The position numbers and the translations under genes are program-made. The notes below the pieces were generated by a model, which did no database searches, was not told the DNA's origin, and saw nothing but the letters and a program-made list of their open reading frames with translations. Source: Coriaria nepalensis (lineage: Eukaryota; Streptophyta; Magnoliopsida; Cucurbitales; Coriariaceae). Taken from it: a stretch of DNA of 64,000 nt. The stretch lies in NCBI GenBank assembly GCA_027186245.1, contig CP114483.1:5652001-5716000 (forward strand). The letters are read 5' to 3'. Position 1 is the stretch's first letter, and each line of letters opens with the position of its first letter. Below, piece after piece: positions 49,830 through 64,000 of this stretch.

Positions 49830-50640
49830 AGAAGCATGATCTAATGTGATTGATATTATACATTGTTTTATATCATACTCATTCAAAACTTGTATAATAA
49901 TATCACAAATATTTTCATCATTATGTTGAGTCTTAATAAACCTATGCTTTGTTTTTCATAGACCATTCAACATCTAAATATTGACTAACTACAGATAAAT
50001 AATCTTGCTTTGACCTTGCACTCCATATATCAGATGTTGATATAATACTAACATGAGGTGAACCTAATTCTTTTTTCAAAGCATCATGTTATTTTTAAGA
50101 CATGCTTCTATATCACTTCTAGTTGTATTTCCACTTCTCCTATAAGAAGGACAATATGAGTCTCAAACAAAGTTTACATAATATTCAGAGTGAGCAAAAC
50201 CAAAAGGCAAATCAAATAAGCGATCAACTTAGCAAGATTATCCCTAGCTCTCATTTCATTATATCACCACATAGAGACTAAACAATCAGGTTGAAAATTT
50301 AATTGAGTTTGAAACGTACTTATACCGGTTGTGGGATTAGGAATGCATTTATTCTTATGACATTTTAAGTAGGTAGTTTCACCAGTCTCGATAGCAGTTA
50401 AAGTATTTTTGCATACCTTACATACAAGATATTTTATAATTTTACCATGTTCATCTGACTTATACAACTCACCAAAATAAAGCCAAAATTTTGACGTTGT
50501 CTTCTTGCGTTTTATAGAAGCAGTTGTACTCGGTGTAGTTGTTACTTGGTCGTCGAGATTGACCTTATCCTTATGGACCTTGTCTGTAAGACCTGTACTA
50601 TAAAATGGAAATTCTGGCTAGCCTCCGAAATCATGTGTGT
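49830..50640 (-). pseudogene. Second hAT transposase remnant
   Basis: Minus-strand reading shows a BED finger in the open frame 50264-50467 (CKVCKNTLTAIETGETTYLKCHKNKC). It is followed at lower coordinates by broken catalytic sequence: SDIWSARSKQDYLS and DVEWSMKNK near 49960-50040, then NDENICDIIIQVLNEYDIK. This is the same layout as the remnant at the left edge of the window but a different copy. Stops and shifts make it inactive. Confidence 0.82.
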
Positions 50641-50669
50641 TATCCAAGTTATCCATTTTCTATCTTATT

Positions 50670-50705
<36 letters not shown>

Positions 50706-51179
50706 TAGATATTACAATTAGTTAGAACTTGAAAGATACAATTTACAAAAAAAAAATATTAATAATAAAGATTAAAACACATTACAATAAAATAGAAAAA
50801 TTGAACTAACTTGAAATTAGATTTTGAAACTTGAGAGTTGAGAGTCAAGAATAGTATCAGGAATTGTAAAATTGATAATTGAGACTTTAATTTAGTAAAA
50901 ATAAATAAATAGAGAACAATTGGGACTTGACACTTGAGAGATGATTTTTTGAGTTTTGAATTGTGATTTATGAAGATAATTTAAGGGGGTATTTATAGGA
51001 AACATAATAGAGTTATGTTAGAGGGAAAATTTTGAATTAAAAAATAAATAAAGAAAAACAAATGGGGTGTTCCATCCTATTGCTATAGTAGCAGGACGGT
51101 ACTATTTATCCATGAGGTGGTTCATGGCCTATTTTAAAAATGGGTAGGGTTGGGGCAGCCCGCAGGTCGTACAGACGTG
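50641..51179. other. Flank of the hAT remnant with an AT microsatellite
   Basis: An (AT)n run occupies about 50672-50701. The rest is AT-rich, ending in a GC-richer stretch (51060-51179) that may include the element's terminal region. No gene is seen. Confidence 0.5.
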
Positions 51180-56442
<5,263 letters not shown>

Positions 56443-56932
56443 ACCTGTTCGTTCTAGATACAAAAATGAAACGACCCTCCCCGAATTCTTTCGGATTGTG
56501 AGACACATTAAAATGCAATATAAATACTCAAAATGCAAATAAAGAAAACAAAAAAATTAGAGGGAGGGGTCTCTTGTATTGTGTAAATTGAATCTATTTA
56601 ATATAATCTATTTAATATATATTAAATAGATTATATAATAAAAAATATATATAGAAAAAAAGATTCTATATATATTTATATAAATATTCCATATACATAT
56701 ATATATTATATAAATATTAACTAGAATATAGTTATATAATATTATATAAAAAAAAAAAGAAATAAAATAGTAGAAAATATATTATATAATAACTATATAT
56801 AATTGTATAAATCTAGTTATAAACTATATAAGAATAGCCTAGTATACTAACCTAGTATACTAGCCGCGCTCTGCACTAATATATACTATTACTATACATT
56901 ACATTGCGGATCAAAAAGGAAAAAAAAAGAAT
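56443..56932 (+). other. Plastid psbZ-trnG intergenic spacer
   Basis: Very AT-rich DNA with many TATATA runs links the psbZ fragment to the tRNA. Its position and composition fit the plastid spacer. A palindromic TTAATATAATCTATTTAATATATATTAAATAGATTATAT-type segment lies near 56596-56637. Confidence 0.7.
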
Positions 56933-57003
56933 GCGGATATAGTTGAATGGTAAAATTTCTCTTTGCCAAGGAGAAGACGCGGGTTCGATTCCCGCTATCC
57001 GCC
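56933..57003 (+). tRNA. trnG-GCC: Plastid-type tRNA-Gly(GCC)
   Basis: The 71-base cloverleaf has a perfect 7-bp acceptor stem (GCGGATA with TATCCGC), anticodon GCC at 56965-56967, an intact anticodon stem (TCTCT/GGAGA region) and a T-arm with GGGTTCGATTCCC. The sequence is the plastid trnG-GCC, with no introduced mismatch in the stems that I can see. CCA is not encoded, although CCCA follows. As a nuclear insert it is probably not expressed in its original setting. Confidence 0.95.
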
Positions 57004-58159
57004 CAGGATAATGGGTTAATGTTTTTAATTTAATAGGATTAGGATAAAAAAAAGGATTAAGTATAGCTGAACGTGATAGTATAGTGGCTCTATTCTACCC
57101 CCTTATCCCCCCTCCCCTTTATCGGGCCTGCCCGACCTATATTGCCATCTCTATCCTTGTTCATTGTAATAGATGGGAAAAATCATCTATAGTGACTTTT
57201 ATCCGGCCAAGTCCTTATAGAATAGAGCAGCAACCTAGAATGCAAAGTGAAAGCCTACCTAGTTAAGGAATTAACAATAATCAGATTCATAGCCTATCAT
57301 TTGTATTGGGGGCTCCACAGTGATGGTAAAGTAGCCGATGTGCCCTACAATCGACTAATAGAGGTCATCTGTAGAAAATAAAATGAAATATAGGACTTAT
57401 GAGGAAAGGGTTCCCGATCAATATGCTTGAGATGAGGTTTGTGATACATTGGTTGAGGCAACTGCCAAGTATTTAGACAATAAACATCCAATATAAGATT
57501 ATAGAGTTGCTCGCAGTCTACTAACAGATGCATGTGCTTGGCCGATTTTTGTGACAAAGGGGCCGCTAAGGGTGGATATATGCAATGTTCATTTACAGCT
57601 CACCATTCTTGAAAGATTGAGTTGTTTTGGATGAATAGTATCTTAATCGCCTTTCAAATTTCCAATTGCTACTTGCCACATGTCAAAATGACAATTTAGG
57701 CATCAACAACTCCGACTTCAACCGATCTTTCAGCCACAATGACCGTGGCATAGGTGGGTAGTCTGAGGACGATTGCTTCATATTCCTCTATGCTAGTATC
57801 TTCATTTCAGATTTGTAATTTGGCTTATAAGTCCATCGGACAAGGTTACTGTTGTAGTTTAGCCGAATGAGGGTGACTTTTCAAGATTCGGCTTAATATG
57901 TTGGGTTGAATCTCCCTTGTATTCTGACCAGATTGCCAAAATATGCTAACTAGCCTATTGTGGTAAGTACTAGTATACGGCCTTAGGACCAATCGGCTAG
58001 TACTAGCCTACTATGCTATGACCATCCAGCCAGTGTTGGCCGACTAGTCAAGTGGTTGCATGTTCCAATTTATTGCACGACTAATTTTCTTTCCTGGTTT
58101 AAGGCCTTTTAAAACCAATTTCAGGGGCTTTTCAGCAAAATAGAAAGATGATTTTTGTT
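57004..58159. other. Junction region between plastid insert and gypsy element
   Basis: The first 250 bases may still be organelle DNA. From about 57300 GGCCGA-rich sequence resembles the interior of the retroelement at 4130-11832. A minus-strand open frame (57345-57557) with CEQLYNLIL could be a decayed retroviral-type protease, but this is weak. No other gene was recognised. Confidence 0.35.
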
Positions 58160-61100
58160 GAAAACTGATTAGTGAACTAGTTCCATTAGAACGTTCACTA
58201 GTTGTAAGCACACCAATGGGAGAAACAATACTAGTAGATCGAGTTTATAAAGGTTGCATTTTCTGGGTGAGTGATCATGAATTATACGCTGACTTGATTC
58301 AATTAAACATGTTGGAATTTGACGTGATCCTCTATATGGATTGGTTAGTTGCCAGTTATGCTGTAGTGGACTGTCATGATCATGAATTACAATGCAACTC
58401 CTTATAGGTTAGTATCATTTCTTAAAGTGACAAGGATGTTGACAAAGGGTTGTAAGGCATATTTGGCCTTTATGCATGATACTCAAATTAAAGAGAGCAG
58501 TAACCTGGCAGAAATTCTAGTGGTTAGTGAGTTTTTTGAGGTGTTTCTTGAAGATTTTCTGGGTTTACCTATAGATCGAGAGATAGAGTTTTGTATCGAT
58601 TTAGTTTCTGGAATGGAACAAGCATCAATTCCTCCATACAGAATGGTTCCATCCAGGCTGAAGGAGCTTAAAAGACATCTTCAAGACATGCATGATAAAG
58701 TCTTTATCCATCCAAGTACTTCACTTTGGGGTGCTCCAATCTTGTTTGTTTGTTAGAAAGACGGTTCCCTCTATCCTTGCATCGATTATAGACAGTTGAA
58801 TAGGATGATAATCCAAAACAAATTTCCATTACCGTAAATTGACAATCTGCTTGATCAATTTCAGGGTGCTCGCTGTTTTTCAAAAATTGATCTTAGATCG
58901 GGTTATCACCAACTAAAAATAGGAAAGGAGGATATACTTAAGACTTCATTTTTAACTCGATATGGACATTATGAGTTTTTTGTTATGTTGTTTGGACTTA
59001 CAAACTCCTCAGCTATATTCAGGGATTTGATGAACATAATTTTCAAGCTATTTTTTTATCACTCTATAGTTATTTTTATTGATGACATTATAGTATATTT
59101 ACATAACAAGCATGAATATGAAACACACTTATGAATAGTCCTATAGACCTCGAAGGAGCATCAATTATTTGCAAAATTCTCCAAATGTGAGTTTTGGCTT
59201 AGTAGTATTGCATTCCTCAATCACGTGATCTCTAAAGATGGAGTAAGTGTAGATTCTCAGAAAGGTGAAGCGATTAGGACATAGCCTAGACCTACCTCAG
59301 TAACTGAAATACGTAGTTTCCTCGGTTTGGCTGGATATATGCAGTTCATTGAGAACATTTCATGTATAGTGACACCTCTAACTCGCCTCATATAGAAAAT
59401 TGTTAAGCTTCAATGGATGAGTACGTGTGAAGAAAGTTTTAAGAAGTTGAGAGATCATCTTACCTCCGCGTTGGTTCTTACTTTATCGACCGGGACAGGT
59501 GGTTCTTTAGTACACTATGATGCTTCTCGGTTCAGACTTAGCTGCATATTAATGCAACATGGTAGAGTCATCTCCTATGCTTCTCGGTAGCTAAAGAAGC
59601 ATGAATAGAATTACCCCACTCACAAATTAGAAATGGCAGCGGTAGTGTTGGCACTGAAAATATGGAGACATTACTTGTATGGTGAAAGTTGTGAGATTTA
59701 TACAGATCACAAGAGTTTGAAGTACATATTCACTTAGCGGGATTTGAATTTGAGACGACATAGTTGGATGGAATTGTTGAAGGATTATGATTGCACCATT
59801 TTATATCATCTAGGAAAAGCCAATGTAGTGGCCGATGCTCTTAGTAGAAAATGAGTAGGAAGTTTGTCTCACATTGCAGTAGGGAAGAGGATTCTGACAT
59901 CCGAACTGCATAGGGTAGTAGATGAACGCATTCGGTTTGAAACTAATGATTTTGTGACTTGGTTAGCCAATGTGGGAGTTTAACTAATTATGTTGGATCA
60001 AATTAAGGCTGCACAATAAAGAGACTCTCATTTATGCAAGATTCAAGATGAAGCATCAAGGGGTAGCATCCAGACTTTACTTTCAAAGATGATGATGGGG
60101 TTCTCCAATTTTGAACTCAGTTATGTGTACCTAATGTTGACAAATTAAGACGTGAAGTCTTAGAGGAAGCACATCGGAAAGTGTATACAATTCACCCTGG
60201 ATCTACTAAAATCTATCGTGATCTTCATGAATTATATTGGTGGGAAGGTACAAAGAAAGATGTTGTAGATTTTGTTTCTAGATGCCTAGTATGCCACAAC
60301 AAGTGAAGGCTAAACATTGAAAGCTAACGAGAACTCTTCAGCCTTTTTCAATACCTAAATGGAAGTGGGAAAAGATAACCATGGATTTTGTTATGGGATT
60401 ACCACCGACAAGTAAGAGCTATGACCTTATTTGTGTGATTATAGATCGGGTAACAAAATCAACTCATTTTCTTCCCTTTAGGACTACTTATAATGTGGCA
60501 CAAATTTATATCGATTGTATAGTATCTCTTCATGGAGTTTCCGTTTTGATCATTTCAGATAGAGGGACTCAGTTCACTTCACGGTTTTAGAGAAAATTAA
60601 ATGAAGCCTTTGGAATAAGGCTATATAACAACCTTCCATTCTTAATCTAATGGCCAATCTAAAAGAACGATTTAAACATTAGAAGATATGCTACATGCTT
60701 GTGTGATAGACATAGGACTGAAATGGAGTAGGTACTTGCCACTAGTGGAATTCGCCAACAGTAATAGTTATCAAGGTAGCATTGAAAAGGGTCCTTTTGA
60801 GGCCTTATATAGATGTAAGTGTAGATCACCTATTTACTGGTTTGAAGTTAGTGAGAGAAATCTGCTAGGACCATAATTAGTTCAAGATGCATATGAATAG
60901 GTTCAATTGATTTGAGAAAGGTTATCTACGGCATATGGTTGACCAAAGTCATATGCGGATAATTAGCGATGAGACCTGCAATTCAACGTTGGTGATAATG
61001 TACTCCTTCGAATTTCTCCAACTAAGGGTGTCATTAGATTTGGTAAAAAGTGGAAATTAAGTCCAAGATAAATATGACTCTTTGCAATCTTGGAGAAGAT

Positions 61101-61420
61101 TGGAGCAGTGGCTTATCGATTAACGCTGCCACCAGCACTTGCAAATGTGCATTATATCTTTCATGTTTCAATGCTATGAAAATATCTACCGAATCCATCC
61201 CATGTCTTGCAACCTGATTTGATACAGCTTAAGGAAAACTTGTCATATGAGGAACAATGAGTTAGGATCGTAGATCACCAAGTAAAACACTTCAAAATAA
61301 TGATGTAAGTTCAGTGAAGGTGATATGGCAAAACCATGGTCATGAGGAAGCAACATGAGAAGAAGAACTGGAAATGCAAGAGAAGTACCCTCACTTGTTC
61401 AGTCAAAATGGTTAGAGCCT
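58160..61420 (+). pseudogene. Ty3/gypsy chromovirus (Tekay/Del-like) polyprotein
   Basis: Order on the plus strand: end of aspartic protease (LVVSTPMGETILVDRVYKG...FDVILYMDWL, 58170-58350); reverse transcriptase ([51 protein letters not shown], and FIDDIIVY at the catalytic site, 58570-59100); RNase H ([60 protein letters not shown]); integrase (YWWEGTKKDVVDFVSRCLVCH, MDFVMGLPPTSKSYDLICVIID, VSVLIISDRGTQFTSRF); and chromodomain-like C-terminal traces (LSYEEQ.VRIVDHQVK, 61230-61290). More than a dozen stops interrupt it. Gag and the first part of protease are missing. Confidence 0.92.
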
Positions 61421-61504
61421 AGCCTATTGCATGCATATCATTGTTATTGCATATGTTGTCTTGATATAGTTTAAGGTAAGTGCTTGAAATTCGAGGACTA
61501 AATT

Positions 61505-61520
61505 TTTAAAGGGGGGGAGA
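61505..61520 (+). other. Polypurine tract of the gypsy element
   Basis: TTAAAGGGGGGGAGA follows the coding remains and TCGAGGACTAAATTT, the conserved 3' arrangement of this chromovirus lineage, and directly precedes the LTR start. Confidence 0.8.
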
Positions 61521-62199
61521 TTGTGAGATGCCTAATAAGTTTTGGCATAGAAAATGTGAGATGTCGTTTTGTCTTAGCATAGAAGATTTAGAGATGCTGG
61601 CTAGAGTTAGCATTAGGGAACTTAGTCCCTAAGTTAATTTCTTAAGTATAACAATAGTATATTAAAACTGTACAGTTATCAGTATAATAAAGATTATATT
61701 ATAACTGCATAGTATAGTTAAGGCAGAAGGGACGTGGCTTCCTCAGCTCACCCTCATTCTGTCCAATCATGAAGATAAGTTAGAAGGATAAATAGCTTCT
61801 GTAGGTCTTCCAGTCATCACCTACAGTGAGATTAGAAGTGATCACTAACAGCTACTAAGGTAGGAAAGACTATTCCTTCTTAGTTCTAGTATCCTAAGAG
61901 GTAGGTTAAACATTATGTAGTTCATACGCAAAATTAAGTGAAGCTAAAAAATTCTTTCCTTCTTCCTTAATCTGGGATCATAGAAAGCGAAAGTGCAGAT
62001 TCTGATATAGAGGATAGTACCAGCTGAAGGATATCGCTGGTAAGAACCGATTCTATTTTTTTAGCGTGAAACCATTAGTTTTGATGTTCAGTCGAAGATA
62101 AGAGTAAAGTCTGTAAAGAATTAAATATGAGATGAAATCAAGGTTTAGGCATCTTACTAGGTTAGCAAAGTGTAAATAGGTTGAGGTTTATATGTCGAG

Positions 62200-63170
62200 T
62201 TAATGCCTGTAACATGCAAAGGGACGACGAATCAACGCCTTTAAGGGGCAAAGGGTCGACGGGTCGACGCCTTCAATGTACAAAGGGGTTGACGGGTCAA
62301 CGCCTTTAATGTATGAAGCGGTCGACAGGTCGACACCTATAATATACAAAGGGGGTCGATGGGGTTGGCATTCTCAATGTGTAAAGGGTTGATGCATTCA
62401 ATATATGAAGGGGTTGACGGGTCGATGTCTTCAATAGGAAAAGGGGCCGACTAGGTCACTGTCCTCAGTTTAAGAAATCAACCCGAGATCAAGAACTCGA
62501 TCATGCTTTTATTTTTCTAGACCGAGAAATCGGTATGGACTGGGAACTTAGATCGAGGGACAGTATATGAGGTCTTGGTGTAGGAAAGAAGGAAAGTTCT
62601 CAGTCTGGATCAGGAACCCAGGCCGAGAGTCATTATATTAAGTCTTGGTATGGGAAGGGAAATGGAAAGATGTCAGTCTAGGAAGAGTACTCAATCCGAA
62701 AGTTCCATTGACCTATTACGTACGGAGTTAACGCCTGTAACATGTAAAGGGTCAACGCCTTTAAGAGGCAAAGGGTCAGCGGGTTGATGCCTTCAATGTA
62801 TGAAGGTGTCAACGGGTCGATACCTATAACATACAAAGGGGGGTCACTAGGGTTGACACCCTCAATCTGCAAATGGTCGACGGGTTAAAGCCTTCTATAA
62901 ATGAAGGGGTCGATTGGTCGATGCCTTCAATGGGAAAAGGGGCCGACGAGGTCACTGCCTTAGTATAAGAAATCAACTTGTGACTAAGAACTTAGTCATG
63001 CTTTTATCTTTTTAGACCCGAGAACTCGGTCTGTACTAGGAACTCAAACTAAGGGATAGTATATGAGGTCTAGGTCTGGGAAATAAGGAAAGTTCTTGGT
63101 CTGGATTAGGAACCCAGACCGAGAGACATTATATTAGGTTTCAGTTTGGGAAGGGAAATGGAAAGCACCC
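62200..63170. repeat. GTCGAC-rich tandem repeats, duplicated as a roughly 500-bp block
   Basis: Short subrepeats of roughly 35-45 bp alternate AAAGGGGTCGACGGGTCGA with CGCCTTCAATGTA-type sequence. The whole array plus its AAGAACTCGGTC.GGA-type tail occurs twice in tandem: GGCCGA anchors lie at 62445 and 62941, and TGTAACATG anchors at 62208 and 62736. Confidence 0.85.
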
Positions 63171-63430
63171 TTGACCTATTGCATACGGGGTTGACAGCCC
63201 AACGCCTCGACCTACTCGATGCCTTAAAACCTAAAAATAAGTCTACTAGGTCAAAGGGTCGATAGTCGATGGCTTGACGCCTCGATTACACTCAATGCCT
63301 TAAAGATGCAAGCCTTGATTACACTTGATGCCTTAAAGATGCAAAACACCACCTGGGGTCGACGGGGGTCGATGGCCTATGAGTCTACGAGTGAAAGTCT
63401 GCCATAACAGCAACAGAGATTTGTTGAATG

Positions 63431-63449
63431 ATATATATATATATATATA
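63431..63449. repeat. (AT)n microsatellite
   Basis: About nine AT dinucleotides in a row. Confidence 0.9.
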
Positions 63450-63602
63450 GGTAGACTGATTATGAATGACATAGATTTGATGATTTTCATGAGGTTTTTG
63501 TTTTGAAACTAATATAAGTATGTTCAATTGTATGATAAATTTAGGTTTGAATTGTATGAATTCTATGCGACTTTATGAAATTTCATTGTTGAAACCGTTT
63601 GA

Positions 63603-63680
63603 CGATTTCCCAATAGGACTTGGTTAATTACGGGATTGCTTACCGATTTCCCAATAGGACTTGGTTAATTATTTTATCCA
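63603..63680. repeat. Tandem duplication, 41-bp spacing
   Basis: CGATTTCCCAATAGGACTTG followed by GTTAATTA occurs at 63603 and again at 63644, with no mismatch over the 28-base core. Confidence 0.93.
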
Positions 63681-64000
63681 ATGGACTGAATTTTGATGTA
63701 GTGTTAGTCACTCTACTGTATATTTGGATTAGATTAGTTAAAGATACAATAGATGATAAATATTGTACATATATAAGTTACATTTTTGTTGCTTTGTTTA
63801 GTACAAATTCATTTCGAAATAGACTGTTCGGACTGTAAGTACTAGTCTATGATGAATGAAAAGAACCTTCGAGTTTAGATATATTCCACATGATCCAACA
63901 GATAAAAGTAGGACAAGTTCTTGCTTGTGAGGGCCGCATAACCGTATATTCCTCACATACAGATTTCTAGGTGCTTTCATTTACATAGTTCTCATACCAG

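Larger units (their letters stand above)
61522..64000 (+). repeat. 3' LTR of the gypsy element (right end not located)
   Basis: Begins TGTGAGATGCC right after the polypurine tract. The LTR contains the GTCGAC-rich tandem repeats described separately. Its right end could not be found, and part of the last kilobase may be beyond it. No 5' LTR copy is in the window. Confidence 0.55.

Noticed and set aside
57345..57557. Retroviral-type protease remnant on the minus strand
   Set aside because: Only a short LYNLIL-like stretch fits and the DTG-type active site is not visible; too weak to call.

Overview
The window is plant nuclear DNA, most likely from a eudicot. The evidence is an AT-rich, repeat-dominated sequence; a spliced GT-AG gene; an intronless Kunitz-type inhibitor gene with a TATA box; decayed copies of several plant transposon superfamilies (Ty1/copia, Ty3/gypsy chromovirus, Ulp1-associated MULE, hAT); and a patch of plastid DNA. 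I cannot name the species.

Two protein genes look intact. A three-exon gene at 2346-3925 encodes a 257-residue homologue of the BRISC/BRCA1-A subunit MERIT40 (BABAM1). A single-exon gene at 8301-8912 encodes a secreted Kunitz (STI, miraculin-like) protein. The Kunitz gene lies inside an old LTR element (4130-11832), between two diverged direct LTRs of about 1.4 kb and flanked on both sides by gag-like remains.

From 11.8 to 36 kb the window is a nest of retrotransposons. A minus-strand copia element (13035-22790) has 2 kb LTRs, a tRNA-Met-type primer site, gag with a zinc knuckle, and internally deleted pol; both its LTRs carry local tandem duplications. A second copia pol fragment (22800-26045) is split by one LTR-like insertion and bordered by a second copy. 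A third LTR (31730-32286), an inverted LTR relative (32515-33840) and a third copia pol remnant (34025-35640) follow.

From 37.2 to 49.7 kb lies a MULE complex. A plus-strand mudrA-type transposase pseudogene is followed by two diverging copies of a DUF1985 plus Ulp1-like C48 protease pseudogene, which form an inverted repeat with arms of about 3.6 kb centred near 44.36 kb. A second transposase C-terminus carries the SWIM finger that the first copy lacks. Palindromic 'CCCAAT...ATTGGG' hairpin arrays and an 83-bp minisatellite surround these parts.

A second hAT remnant (49830-50640) precedes a more GC-balanced block (51180-57003). It resembles organelle spacer DNA and ends in certain plastid sequence: the 3' end of psbZ followed by tRNA-Gly(GCC), in the plastid gene order. 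The right end is a stop-riddled Ty3/gypsy chromovirus polyprotein (58160-61420), a polypurine tract and an LTR with GTCGAC-rich tandem repeats.

The genes do not form a pathway. The layout is two host genes embedded in successive layers of mobile and organelle DNA. Boundaries and identities of repeats were judged by eye.
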